The position numbers and the translations under genes were made by a program. A model generated the notes under the pieces. It ran no database searches, was not told the DNA's origin, and worked only from the letters and a program-made list of their open reading frames with translations. 64,000 bases of DNA from Streptomyces sp. NBC_01689 (lineage in GTDB: Bacteria; Actinomycetota; Actinomycetes; Streptomycetales; Streptomycetaceae), in NCBI RefSeq assembly GCF_036250675.1, contig NZ_CP109592.1:1178001-1242000 (forward strand), given 5' to 3'. Each line of letters opens with the position of its first letter. Within the stretch, counting starts at the first letter, position 1. Below are positions 8,783 to 17,936 of this stretch, one piece after another.

Positions 8783-9388
8783 ATGCGTCTATACGCCCAG
8801 ACCCCTGGACGCCGAAGCCGTCAGATCGTCGCGGACCTGGTCGCTGTCGTCGTGATCGCGGCCGCGGTGAAGTTCGCCCTGGCCGTCCATCACGCGATCA
8901 TGTTGCTGGCCGAACCGGGCCGCAAGGCGCAGAGCGCCGGCGACACTCTCGCCAGTGGCCTCGGTGACGCCGGGGACGCGGCCTCGAAGGTGCCGTTCGT
9001 CGGGGACTCCCTGCGCAAGCCACTGCGGTCCGCTGCCGAGGCCGGCACCGGTCTGTCCGATGCGGGACAGTCCCTTCAATCCACCGTCGGCCACGTGGCC
9101 ACGCTGACCACAGTCGCGCTGATCGTCTTCTCCGTGGTCCTGGTGCTGCTGCTGTGGCTCCCCCCGCGCCTGCTCTGGGTCCGGCGCAGCTCCGCCACCC
9201 GCCGTCTGCTCGACGCCCCCGGCGGCGCCGACCTGCTCGCCCTGCGCGTCCTGGCCGGACCGCAGCGCGCGCTGTCCGCGGTGCCTGTTCCGCCCGGCGG
9301 ACTCGCCGACGCCTGGCGTCGTGGGGACCAGGACGTCATCGCTGACCTGTCGAAGGTCGCGCTCAGGCGGACGGGTCTGCGAGGCTGA
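8783..9388 (+). CDS. Conserved membrane protein of unknown function
   Basis: A 201-residue protein with two membrane segments: one near the start (about residues 17-43, VAVVVIAAAVKFALAV) and one in the middle (about 106-132, LIVFSVVLVLLLWLPP). Between them is a Gly/Ala/Asp-rich stretch with small residues, which would lie outside the cell. The C-terminal about 65 residues are cytoplasmic, with Leu-rich helices. An AGGAGC ribosome site precedes the ATG. This two-segment architecture is common in streptomycete hypothetical proteins; no catalytic motif is visible. Confidence 0.75.
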   Translation: MRLYAQTPGRRSRQIVADLVAVVVIAAAVKFALAVHHAIMLLAEPGRKAQSAGDTLASGLGDAGDAASKVPFVGDSLRKPLRSAAEAGTGLSDAGQSLQSTVGHVATLTTVALIVFSVVLVLLLWLPPRLLWVRRSSATRRLLDAPGGADLLALRVLAGPQRALSAVPVPPGGLADAWRRGDQDVIADLSKVALRRTGLRG

Positions 9389-9840
9389 CGGGACCGAGGT
9401 GAACGCGCACGCGGCATCTGCTGCGCGCCTCCCGGACTTTTCGGCGGCCTGGGAGGTGAAACTTAACTCCCCTGTCGGGTGTTGCTGTTGTGTCTCCCCC
9501 CGAGCTGTGATCTGACCTCTTCCTGCACGACCTCACCACAGGCAGTATGTCTGTGAGCTCTAGGACCGAAGGGCGGCAGCGCCTTCGTGGCTCGCAATCG
9601 GAGTCGTGGTCTCGAAGTGCCGCAGCCGGCCGGCAACTCGCAGGCGTGGGTCGAGCATGAAGAGGTCGGCCCAATTATTGAGCGGCTCCTTTGGGACAGC
9701 CACGACAACGCAGACACACAGGAAACGGGGACTGACCGCCGACCAGGACAAGGGAGGCCGTGACGAAACCCTGCGGCTGCCACGGCCGGGGGAGCAGCCA
9801 TGAGTAGACGCCGGTTTGTAGCCTGAGGCGTGCCGGGCGG
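9389..9840. other. Intergenic region with a weak protein-like remnant
   Basis: No complete gene. On the minus strand at about 9562-9705 a frame reads PLNNWADLFMLDPRL and ends before a TAG. Its pattern loosely recalls the end of an IstB-like ATPase from an IS21-type element, but the match is too weak to assign. Confidence 0.3.
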
Positions 9841-10224
9841 CTACCGGATGGCAATCGAAGACGCCGATGGTGGGACGACCTCTACGAGCTGTGCCGCTGC
9901 TGGGGGATGCTCCGTGGCGTGGTCTGCCGGCCCGCGACGAGTAGGCTGATCGTTCACTATCGGACGGGGGAGGCCCACGTGGGCCGTGCGGTGCGCCGCG
10001 AGTCCGGCGGTCGACGCCGCGCGGCCGAGGATGAACCGGTGACCGCAGGAGTCGAAGTCGATCCGTGTCCCGTCCGGGTCGAGGCCGATCGCGGAGAGCC
10101 GGTGCGCGCACTGCGGGCAGTGCGGCAGCGGGGCCGGCTGGCAGGTCGCGAGGAGGGTCTGCTGCTGCGCTTCGATGTCTGCGAAGTGGCGCGCGGTTCG
10201 TGCAGTGGTGAGAGTGATGGGCAT
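9841..10224 (-). CDS. Hypothetical protein with zinc-ribbon-like cysteines
   Basis: A 127-residue product from an ATG at 10224 preceded by an AAAGG ribosome site. An N-terminal helix (RTARHFADIEAQQQTLL) is followed by HCPQCAHRL and, about 17 residues later, DSCGHRF. The Cys pairs could bind zinc. The C-terminal third is Pro/Ala-rich and less conserved in character. Such short Cys-containing proteins often occur in actinobacterial mobile or phage-derived regions; function unknown. Confidence 0.55.
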   Translation of the reverse strand: MPITLTTARTARHFADIEAQQQTLLATCQPAPLPHCPQCAHRLSAIGLDPDGTRIDFDSCGHRFILGRAASTAGLAAHRTAHVGLPRPIVNDQPTRRGPADHATEHPPAAAQLVEVVPPSASSIAIR

Positions 10225-10711
10225 GGCCGAACCTTTCGTCGAGAGCGCGTTGCACTCGTGGTCCGGCGCGGGCCACTGCAACGGTAACTCGACGCTTCGC
10301 AGGTCGTCTAGGTCAGCCCACCGGCAGCCGCCCGGCTCGCGCCGTCACCACGAACTGCCCTACCTCTCTCCCCCAAGTACTGATCGACAGGCGGTCGAGA
10401 ACTCGGCCAGCGCGTCTCCGCTCGCGTTCCGTGCTGGCTGAAGATCGAGCCACGGGATACCCAGCGAGTGGTCGTTCCTGGTGCGCAACGCTTCAGCGAA
10501 ATCGCGGTGGACGACCAGCGTTTCCCGGCTCCTCGCTGCGAGCTGTCTGGCCGCATCCCACACCTCCTCGGGTCCAAGGAGGTGCACCCCGTCAGCGGCG
10601 AGCGGGAGATCGATGTACGCGTCGTCCAACTGCGCGTTGAGAGCTACCAGGTCCTGACCAGTCTTCAGGGCCGTGCGGAACTTTGCCAGGAGGGCAGCGA
10701 ACTGGTCGTAA

Positions 10712-11577
10712 GCCCGTGTCCTACGTGGGGTTGGGTCGTTGGGCTTGGTTATGGGGCGGGGTACGTGGAGTTGGATTGTTCCGGACGGGTTGTGGGAGAT
10801 CGCGGAGCCGCTGATCCCGCCGTCGAAGGTGCGGCCGCAGGGCGGCGGTACGCAGGACACGCCTGATGAGACGCTGTTCGCGGCGATCATCTATGTGCTG
10901 GTCAGCGGGTGCGCCTGGCGGGCTCTGCCGCCGTGCTTCGGGATATCGAAGTCGACCGCGCACCGTCGGTTCCTGATCTGGTCGCGGGCGGGTGTGTGGG
11001 GCCGGCTGCACGAGGAGATCCTGCACCGCCTGGACGATGCCGGCCTGCTCGACCTCTCCCGAGCTGTCCTCGACTCAGCTCATGTGCGGGCGAAAAAGGG
11101 GGCGAACTCACAGGTCCGAGTCCCGTGGACCGGGGCAAGCCGGGTTCCAAGATGCACGTTCTGTCGGACGCGAACGGACTGCCCACCGTCGTCGGCCTCT
11201 CGGCAGCCAACACCCACGACAGCCTCGCCCTCAAGCCCATGATCATGGGTCACCAAACGAGACACGACCCCCACCGTGGCCGGTACTTCAAGTCCCGACG
11301 TCTCCACGCAGACAAGGCCTACGACATCCCCCACCTGCGAAAATGGCTGTGGGGAAAGCACATCGGTGTCCGTATCGCCCGCAAGGGAGTCGAGTCCAGC
11401 GAACGATTGGGGCGCCGACGCTGGGTCATCGAACGGACCATGTCCTGGCTGACCGGCTACCGCAGACTCAACCACCGTTACGAACGCCACCCCCGCAACT
11501 ACCTGGCCTTTCTCGGCCTTGCTGCCGCCCTCTGCTGCTACAAAAAGCTCGTTCGCCTCACCACGTAGGACACGGTC
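10712..11577 (+). mobile_element. Complete IS5-type insertion sequence (866 bp)
   Basis: The ends are inverted repeats: 10714-10728 and 11561-11575 are perfect 15-base complements, and the match extends two bases further out with one mismatch. The element is flanked on both sides by TAA (10709-10711 and 11578-11580), a 3-base target duplication of the TNA type used by some IS5-family groups. It carries one transposase split into two overlapping frames. The insertion is probably recent, because ends, duplication and flanking gene halves are intact. Confidence 0.9.
10751..11568 (+). CDS. IS5-family transposase, two frames joined by -1 frameshifting
   Basis: The first frame starts at the ATG at 10751 and carries the N-terminal helix-turn-helix region (PDGLWEIAEPLIPP, then SKSTAHRRF) and the first catalytic Asp (VLDSAHVRAKKG). 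The second frame supplies PSPVDRGKPGSK, the second Asp (ADKAYD) and the Glu-containing WVIERTMSWL. They overlap at G-AAA-AAG-GGGG (11092-11101), a classic -1 slippery run, so the fusion transposase is probably made by programmed frameshifting. Without the shift, frame 1 ends near 11242. All three DDE residues are present in the fusion. It probably acts only on its own element. Confidence 0.85.
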
Positions 11578-11789
11578 TAAGACCGAATCACGGCGTCGTA
11601 GTCCGCCTTTCGCTCCTGCCGCGTCCACTGCCTTCTCTCGTGCTCCTACTGCTGGACGACCTGGCGTTGCTGCGCTGCTGCTGCGGTCTCGGCACCCTTG
11701 ATGGCACCCGACTTCGCGAAGTAGCCGCCGATGGCAGCACCGAAAAGTCCGGTCGCGCCCGCAATCAGCGCTGCCCACAGGTCGTCCAC

Positions 11790-12138
11790 GTGCGCCCTCC
11801 GGATGATCGGATCTTCGAGGCTACGCCGCGATCACTCCCTCTGCCCAGACCCGTCCACACCCTGTGCAGTGCGCGACTGGCGGCCGGCCTTCTCCTGCAG
11901 CGCCTCGCCGAGGGAATGTGCAGGGTTGTCATCCGGGCCAGGATGAGTTCCACCCGACGTACGGCACCCGGTTCGGGGAGCGTCGGATCGGCGCGGGGGC
12001 GGAGCCGACCGTAATCGAGGGTCGTGTCCGTACGAGGGCAGACGGGCCGCACACCGCACCGACATGCCCTCCTACAGGGGACGGCTTCCCCGTTCACAGA
12101 CCCGCGTGGTGCAGGGCAGCGCCTGGCCGGCAGCCGAC
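11790..12138. other. Intergenic region, no gene assigned
   Basis: About 350 bases. A minus-strand frame ending at 11832 (reading NPAHSLGEALQEKAGRQ near its end) has some protein-like character but no ribosome site or recognisable family. No other structure noted. Confidence 0.35.
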
Positions 12139-12489
12139 CTAGCGTCCGGCGGCGCGGTTCCGGGTGGCCATCACGGTAGCGGTCATGCCCGCTGTTCCGT
12201 ACAGCATGTACAGCAGGCCGCTGCCCAGGAGTTCGCCGCGCTTTACCTTCTGACCGTACTTGACCTGCTCGTACGTGGCCGTGCCGGTCGAATCGCCGCC
12301 GTGGGTGCTGTAACCGAGCGCGCAGGTAGAGTTCGACCGCATCGGGCCGGTTTCGTCCTCGCCCTCCGAGTTCAGCTGGTATCCCGGGCAGACCGGGATG
12401 CCGTGGGCCGCACCGGCCCTCAGCAGGGTGATCGCCCCCCACACCAGCGGGACCAGGAATAGCGTGACGAACACTCCGCGTAACTTCAT
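12139..12489 (-). CDS. Small hypothetical membrane protein
   Basis: A 116-residue protein with a hydrophobic N-terminal segment (GVFVTLFLVPLVWGAITLL, residues about 5-24), a short extracellular part containing two Cys (PVCPGY and STCALGY) that could pair, and a second hydrophobic segment near the C-terminus (LLGSGLLYMLYGTAGM). The start is the ATG at 12489. It faces away from the NACHT gene and shares a roughly 200-base intergenic region with it. Function unknown. Confidence 0.65.
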   Translation of the reverse strand: MKLRGVFVTLFLVPLVWGAITLLRAGAAHGIPVCPGYQLNSEGEDETGPMRSNSTCALGYSTHGGDSTGTATYEQVKYGQKVKRGELLGSGLLYMLYGTAGMTATVMATRNRAAGR

Positions 12490-12696
12490 TGCGGCACTCT
12501 AGCTGTAGTGGAACTCGATCCTCGGACGCGGGATCGGGAGCTCAGTGCGTCAAGTTCTCGCGCTCCCGCGCCGTTGAAATGCCCTGTCACTGACTCAGGT
12601 CCGGTGCGGCGCCGATATGTGATGCCGTGTCACAGTCAAGAATCGAAGGTGGCGATCGTCCGCCCGCTACGGAGCGGCTTGGCGACCATACGTCGC

Positions 12697-14780
12697 ATGA
12701 CACGATCACGGACCCGCCGGCCAGCCGCCATCTATGCCGTCCTTCAGGCCGTGACCGTGCTGCTGGCTCTGTGGCTGTCCAAGCACTTCCAGGTGGCGCG
12801 GCTGGCCGCCACGCTCGTCGCCCTGGCCCCCACCCTGCCCGGCGCCTATCTGGCCTGGGCCGCCTTCCGTGACGACCGCCGCGAGGCCGCGGCGGACACC
12901 GATGCGAAGGTGAAGACGCTGGCCGGCGTCGTGGCCGCGGCCGAGACCCGGCAGCGCGCCCAGCTGATCGGGTCCGGCGCCCCTCGCATCGACGTGACCT
13001 TCCACCAGCGCACCGAGCCCGCCAACAACGCGACCGGCCCCGCAGCTCACGGCCGCCTCACCGACATCGTGTCCTACTACCTGAACCTGCGCCCCGGCCG
13101 CCTGGCCATCACCGGTGAACCGGGCGCCGGCAAGACCCTGCTCGCCCTGGACCTCATCCTCGGACTGCTGACCCACCCCGGTCGCATCGACACCGACCCC
13201 GTCCCGGTCCGCTTCTCCCTGGCCGACTGGAACACCGAGCAACCTCTTCAGGAATGGCTCGCCCACCAGGTCCACCAGCAGTTCCGGGACCAGGGCATCA
13301 CCCTCGCCGACGCCAGCACACTGGTGAACGGATACCGCGTCGTGCCGGTCCTGGACGGCCTGGACGAGATGGACACCGACGCCACACCGGCCGGCCGCCG
13401 CCGCGCCGCACGCGCCCTGCAGGAGCTCAACGCCTACCAGGACCCCACCGGCATCGCCCCGGTCGTCCTGACCTGCCGTACCACCCAGTACGAGGATCTG
13501 GGCGGCCTGGACTTGCGGATGCGTGAGGCGGCCCGCATCCAGCTCGACGACGTCAGCCCCGGCCAGGCCGCCGCGTATCTCACCGCCCGCAGCACCAGCC
13601 CCGACCGTTGGAGGCCGGTCATCGACACGTTCACGGCCGCGCCCGGCGGCACTCTGGCCCGCTCGCTCGCCACCCCCTGGCGCCTCAATCTGGCCGCCAC
13701 CACCTACGAAGAACGCCACACCGACACCCTGGCCTACCTCCGTGAACCGGACCACCTGCTCACTCTGGCCTCCCCCAGCGCGGTCCGCGACCACCTCCTC
13801 GCCCTCTACCTCCCCGCAGCCGCCCACCAGCACCCCACCCGCCCCAACCACTACCGCCCCGATCAGGCCCACCGCTGGCTCGCCGCGCTCGCCGCCCACC
13901 TCGCCACCACCACACCCATGACCACCGCCAGCAGCACCGACATCGTCCTCCACCAGCTCTGGCCCATGGCCGGGCCCCGTCGCGTCCGCACCGCCGACAC
14001 CCTGCTCTGCGTCCTCCTCCCTCTCGCCTTCACCACCCTGCTCCTGTCCCTGGTCTACATGGGCTTCCCGCCCCCCAACTGTTCGCCCTTCCAGTGGGCA
14101 TGTCCCTGGGATCTATCTGGCAGGCCAGTCGTCCTCTCGTCCCCGAGCCTCAAACGTTCCAGCTCCAGCGGCTGCGCAGCCCAACCCGCCTCCGCCAGCT
14201 CGCCGGAACTCTCGCGTTCGGGCTTGTGGGCGGGCTAGAGGTCGGGCTCGCGTTCGGGCTCGTGATCGGGGTAGCGGTCTGGCTCGCGTTCGGGCTCGTG
14301 ATCGGGCTCGTGATCGGGCTCGTGATCGGGCTCGTGGTCGGGCCTGCGTTCGGGCTCGCGGTCGGGCTCGCGGTCGGGCTCGTCAAGCGCCTGAAAGATG
14401 CTCCGCCGACAGACCCGCGTCATCCGGTGCGGGACGATCTCACGGTCGGGCTCGTGCTCGGGCTCGCGTTCGGGCTCATGATCGGGCTCACGAGCGGGCT
14501 CGTGGTCGGGCTCACGAGCGGGCTCGTGATCGGGATCGGGCTCTTGGGCGGGCTCTTGGGCGGGCTTGTGATCGGGCCTACGATCGGTCTGTACGGGCTC
14601 TCTGGGGCTGGCCGTCGTTACCTGGTCTTCCTGCTCTGTATACGGGGCCGATTGCCCTGGCGTCTCGGCACGTTCCTGAACTGGGCTTACGAGGCAGGAC
14701 TCCTGCGGATCTCCGGCGTGGCCTACCAGTTCCGCCACCGGGAACTCCAGGACTGGCTCACCGCGCACCCCACTCCCTGA
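12697..14780 (+). pseudogene. NACHT-domain NTPase with glycine-rich membrane tail, frameshifted
   Basis: The first frame (ATG 12697 to TAG 14238) has an N-terminal membrane hairpin (about residues 12-55), a NACHT P-loop GEPGAGKT (140-147), Walker B VPVLDGLDEM (217-226) and the following sensor region. The expected C-terminal membrane domain, a run of G-L-V-I-G-L units, and the closing RGRLPWRLGTFLNWAYEAG and FRHRELQDWL are in the -1 frame (to 14780). The crossover lies at or near the C6 run at 14071-14076; restoring one C rejoins the protein. NACHT STAND proteins are signalling or defence NTPases. It may be a decayed gene, a phase-variable tract or a consensus error. The start is uncertain because the ribosome site is weak. 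Confidence 0.85.
14220..14590 (+). repeat. Short tandem repeats encoding the NACHT membrane tail
   Basis: Near-identical 12-base units of the form GGGCTCGTGATC are repeated many times in two blocks (about 14225-14385 and 14447-14580). They encode glycine/leucine/valine dipeptide-like membrane helices (GLVIGL, GLAFGL). The unit number could change by slippage without breaking the frame, because 12 is a multiple of three. Confidence 0.85.
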
Positions 14781-15249
14781 CAACCGCCCCACCGGCTGCC
14801 TGTACACGGCCTCCCGCGGCGGCCAACCCGGCGCCTCGGACGTCACACCGTGAACGATGCCGAACTGGCGGTAGAGGTCGGCGCCGACGTCGCCCCGATC
14901 CCGTCGCAGGAACCGGATTCGTGGCCCGCAGCTGCATCCAGTACTCGGCGGGGAAACTGCAGGGCACGGTCGTGCGGAGACTCGGTTCGCCCGCTTCGAT
15001 GCCGGAACTCCTCTGGCTGGGACGCCGAGGGCCCACAGCGCCGATACGACATCAGGATGTTGCAGGTCACATTGGATCGGCGAAGATTTTTTGCCGGAAC
15101 AGCCTTCTCCCGACTGTCTGGTCCGTTCCCGTTGGTGAGGGTGTTTCGTGCGGGTCCGTGGACAGCTGGCTGGGAGTCGTCTGCGGCCTGGATCAGAACG
15201 GGTTCGCCGGCGGGACCGAGGAGGCGGACGGCGTTGTTCAGGGCGGTGG
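14781..15249. other. Region between the NACHT gene and a MarR remnant
   Basis: No intact gene. Minus-strand pieces such as TALNNAVRLLGPAGEPVL (about 15185-15250) and FPAEYWMQLRAT (about 14920-14960) look protein-like but lie in different frames and match nothing I recognise. Probably the debris of one or two genes. Confidence 0.35.
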
Positions 15250-15415
15250 CTCGGATGTCCGGGCGCCTCTGACAGGCGCATCAAGGCGATGGTCTCGGTC
15301 AGCGGGAGCCCTGTTCGTTGAGCAGATCGAATTCCAGAGCGCGGGGCAGGGCGTGGAGGGCGCGATACAGGAAGCGGGTGACGACCTCTTCGTCCGGAGT
15401 GAGAGGCGCTGTCAC
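15250..15415 (-). pseudogene. MarR-family regulator, N-terminal remnant with a frameshift
   Basis: From the GTG at 15415 the minus strand reads APLTPDEEVVTRFLYRALHA, then ALEFDLLNEQG. One base is missing there, and the next frame continues LPLTETIALMRLSEAPG. This is the conserved first 55 residues of MarR regulators (dimer helix and start of the winged helix, LSEAP motif). The DNA-binding wing and the rest are absent. Confidence 0.65.
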
Positions 15416-15734
15416 CTCAGGGTCTGCTTGCGAGCACAGCCCTCGCTACCAACCAGCCCAGTGAGCCGAGGCGCCTTGCGCAGCCCTCCAACGCGAGGGG
15501 CGCCGGGGATTCGATTTTCAAATGACCGCCCAGCAGAAAAATCCGATGATCGGGATCATAGATTGGTTTCCTCTGATGCCCATTGCGCCACATAGAGGGA
15601 CAATTGAGTTTCCTTCTGCTATGTGTGCCGACGGGTGCATTTCCGTGCGTAATATGCCGCAACAGCAACATGGCTTCCCGGGCGATCGGTAGGGCCCGGG
15701 TATGCCCCGGCCCCCCACAGGAAATGGCCTCTAG
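15416..15734. other. Upstream region of the ice-binding-type gene
   Basis: About 320 bases, noticeably AT-richer than the surroundings between 15510 and 15680. It probably contains the promoter of the secreted DUF3494 protein. I could not define -35/-10 boxes with confidence. Confidence 0.35.
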
Positions 15735-16946
15735 ATGAAGCTGAAGTTCCCCCACGCGGCTCGCGGCCGCGGTTTGTCCGGCTTGCTGGCCTCGGCTCTT
15801 GCCGCGACGGTTGCCGGCACGATGGTCGCCCTGACCCCGACGCAGGCGCTTGCCATCGCCACGCCCGTGCCTCTGGCCACTGCCGCGAGTTTCTCGGTTC
15901 TGTCCGGTCAGGGAGTCACCAACACCGGCCCGTCCCTGATCAGTCACGACCTCGGGACGAGCCCGAACCCGGCGATCTCCGGATTCCCGCCCGGTCAGGT
16001 GCTCGGCGCCGTGCACGCCGCCGACGCCGTCGCACTGCAGGCCAAGTCCGACCTGGTGACGGCCTACAACCAGGCGGCCGGCCAGGCCACCGACTTCGCG
16101 CTGCCGGCGGCCATCACCACGGGCACCACGTTGAGTCCGGGTGTCTACACCGCTACGGCCGGCGTCGGACTCACCGGCGACCTGATCCTGGACGCCCAAG
16201 GGAACCCGAACGCCGTCTGGGTGTTCCAGATCCCCGAGGCCCTGACGACGGCGACGTCCAGCCGGGTGCTGCTGACGAACGGCGCTTCGGCCTGCAACGT
16301 GTACTGGCAGATCGGGAGTTCGGCCACCCTCGGCACCAACTCCACCTTCGTCGGCACCATCATGGCCCTGACCTCGATCAGCGTGACCACGGGCACGAAC
16401 ATCGAGGGCCGCGCCCTGGCCCGTAACGGTGCCGTGACGCTCGACAACAACAGGATCTTCCTCAACAGTTGCTCGACCACCACCGGTGGGACGACCACTA
16501 GCGGTGGCCTGGTCACCGGTGGTCTGGTCACGGGCGGTGTGACCAGTGGTGACACCTCGGGCAACGTCGCCGGCAACACGTCCGGGAACACCGTGGGCAA
16601 CACCGCCGGCAACAGCACGTCCGGGAACACGCAGGGCAACACGGCCGGGAACGGCACCGCCGGAAACACGGTCGGCGGGAACACCGTCGGCGGGACCACC
16701 GGTGGCTCCGGACACGGCGGGAAGCCCGGAAAGCCGCACCACCACGACAACAAGCCGGGCCACCACCACGGCCACAAGCCCCACCACGGTCAGAAGCCTC
16801 ACCACGGCGAGAAGCCCCATCACGGGCACGACGTGGACCACGGCAAGCCCTCCTACGGCGAGAAGCCCGAGGAGAACTACGGCTACGCCGACGTCCCCCG
16901 CAGCCGCGACGCCGCCCTCGAATACGCCAAGAACTACCAGGGCTGA
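15735..16946 (+). CDS. Secreted ice-binding-type protein (DUF3494) with Asn/Gly-rich and His-rich tail
   Basis: A 403-residue exported protein. Residues 1-41 are a signal peptide ending TQALA. Residues about 45-247 are a DUF3494 domain, the discontinuous beta-solenoid of bacterial ice-binding proteins: ATAASFSVLSGQGVTNTG at the start, TLSPGVYTATAG, AVWVFQI and the closing DNNRIFLNSC. Then comes a Thr/Gly/Asn-rich linker of SGN and AGN units (about 250-325), followed by a His/Lys/Gly tail with repeated KPHHG (about 328-380). Not all DUF3494 proteins bind ice; some are surface adhesins. The His-rich tail may bind metal or anionic surfaces (inference). The ATG at 15735 follows AGGAAATGG. Confidence 0.88.
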   Translation: MKLKFPHAARGRGLSGLLASALAATVAGTMVALTPTQALAIATPVPLATAASFSVLSGQGVTNTGPSLISHDLGTSPNPAISGFPPGQVLGAVHAADAVALQAKSDLVTAYNQAAGQATDFALPAAITTGTTLSPGVYTATAGVGLTGDLILDAQGNPNAVWVFQIPEALTTATSSRVLLTNGASACNVYWQIGSSATLGTNSTFVGTIMALTSISVTTGTNIEGRALARNGAVTLDNNRIFLNSCSTTTGGTTTSGGLVTGGLVTGGVTSGDTSGNVAGNTSGNTVGNTAGNSTSGNTQGNTAGNGTAGNTVGGNTVGGTTGGSGHGGKPGKPHHHDNKPGHHHGHKPHHGQKPHHGEKPHHGHDVDHGKPSYGEKPEENYGYADVPRSRDAALEYAKNYQG

Positions 16947-16983
16947 ACAGCACCCGCAGTGACTCGGCTCGTCGGCTGACAGC

Positions 16984-17015
16984 GCGCGGCGGAATCCTCA
17001 CCGATTCCGCCGCGC
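16984..17015. terminator. Bidirectional hairpin terminator
   Basis: A perfect 13-base inverted repeat (16984-16996 with 17003-17015) and a six-base loop. It lies 38 bases after the stop of the ice-binding-type gene and just beyond the original end of the converging XRE gene, so it can serve both. Confidence 0.8.
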
Positions 17016-17049
17016 CCAGCCGGTGAAAGTCCGAAAGGCACCGGACTAA

Positions 17050-17936
17050 CTGATCGTTTCAGGATGAAGTTCGTTATGGGGCTTGGCAGTTGGGTGTCAT
17101 GTCGGCAGGATCTGTTGGGTGTCTGCTGATCTTGTGCCCGATGATCTGTGGGAGCGTGTGGCTCCGCTGCTGCCGGCTCGTCCGGCGAGGCGGTATCGGT
17201 ACCCCGGGCGGTTGCCGGCGGATGACCGGGCTGCGCTGCGGGGCATCGTTTATGTGCTGTGCAAGAGTGTGAGCCGGCGGGACGTGCCGGCTGATCAGGT
17301 CGGCTGCAGTGGTGTGACGGCCTGGCGGCGTCTGCGGGACTGGACCGAGGCGGGTGTCTGGCCGCAACTGCACGAGGTGCTGTTGGCAGAGTTGCGTGCG
17401 GCGGGCTTGCTGGACATGGATGACGCGGCGATCGACGGCTCGCATGTCAGGGCTCTCAAAGGGGGGCTCACACCGGACCTTCGCCGGTCGACCGGGCCCG
17501 GCCCGGCAGCAAGCACCACCTGATCGTCGACCGGCACGGCACCCCCTTGGCTGTCTCGCCGACCGGCGGAAACCGTCACGACGTGACCCAGTTGATGCCG
17601 TTGCTGAACGCGATACCCCGCGTCCGCGGTGTTCGAGGCCGGCCTCGCAACCGGCCACGTCGGCTGTTCGCCGACCGCGGCTACGACTATGACAAGTACC
17701 GCCGACTGATCCGGGCCCGCGGCATCACGCCGAAGATCGCTCGCAAAGACACTTCCCACGGCTCCGGCCTGGGCAAAACCCGCTGGGTCGTCGAGCGAAC
17801 CTTCGCCTGGCTCCACCAGTTCAAACGACTCCGAATCAGCTACGAGATACGTGCCGACCTCCACCTCGGACTACTCCAACTCGCCTGCAGCATCATCTGC
17901 TTGAGAAGACTCAGAACTTCATTCTGAAACGATCAG
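17050..17936 (+). mobile_element. Complete IS5-type insertion sequence (887 bp)
   Basis: The termini form 23-base inverted repeats (17050-17072 and 17914-17936) with one mismatch. TAA stands on both sides (17047-17049 and 17937-17939), the same TNA target type as the element at 10712. The terminal sequences differ from that element, so this is a separate IS. It landed on the stop codon of the XRE gene: with one TAA removed, the minus strand reads CCT-TAG; with the IS, it reads CCT-TAC-TGA. Confidence 0.9.
17119..17927 (+). CDS. IS5-family transposase, two frames joined by -1 frameshifting
   Basis: Frame 1 (GTG 17119 to 17523) has the N-terminal DNA-binding part (LVPDDLWERVAPLLP, GVTAWRRLRDW) and the first Asp (AAIDGSHVRALKGG). 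Frame 2 (to 17927) carries SPVDRARPGSKHH, the second Asp (FADRGYD) and the Glu (WVVERTFAWLHQFKR). They meet at CTC-AAA-GGGGGG (17455-17466), a run suited to -1 slippage. An intact DDE transposase is therefore expected from the fused product. Confidence 0.85.

Larger units (their letters stand above)
10360..11789 (-). pseudogene. Membrane-anchored hypothetical gene disrupted by an IS5-type element and an amber codon
   Basis: The 5' part starts at a GTG at 11789 behind a clear GGAGGG ribosome site. It encodes a membrane segment (VDDLWAALIAGATGLFGAAI) and a Gln/Arg-rich helix, then an in-frame TAG at about 11650. The frame continues beyond the TAG to the IS edge at 11578. The 3' part resumes at 10711 and ends with a TAG at 10360. 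If the IS and one TAA target copy are removed, the two halves join in frame (VIRS then YDQFAALLAKF), giving about 185 codons. The product resembles small membrane-tethered helical proteins of unknown function. Confidence 0.8.

Noticed and set aside
8542..8967. Plus-strand frame with an apparent ribosome site before 8632
   Set aside because: It overlaps the start of the membrane-protein gene at 8783 in another frame and has poor codon bias.
10751..11242. Transposase frame 1 treated as a separate dead gene
   Set aside because: The slippery run and intact second frame indicate programmed frameshifting rather than decay.
12706..13953. 415-codon minus-strand frame opposite the NACHT gene
   Set aside because: Gly/Val-rich mirror of the NACHT coding strand with no family features.
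14220..14590. Possible CRISPR-like direct repeats
   Set aside because: Units are 12 bp, contiguous, without spacers, and keep the reading frame of a membrane domain.
15417..16841. 474-codon minus-strand frame
   Set aside because: Antisense to the DUF3494 gene; low-complexity Val/Gly/Arg composition follows from the repeats on the coding strand.
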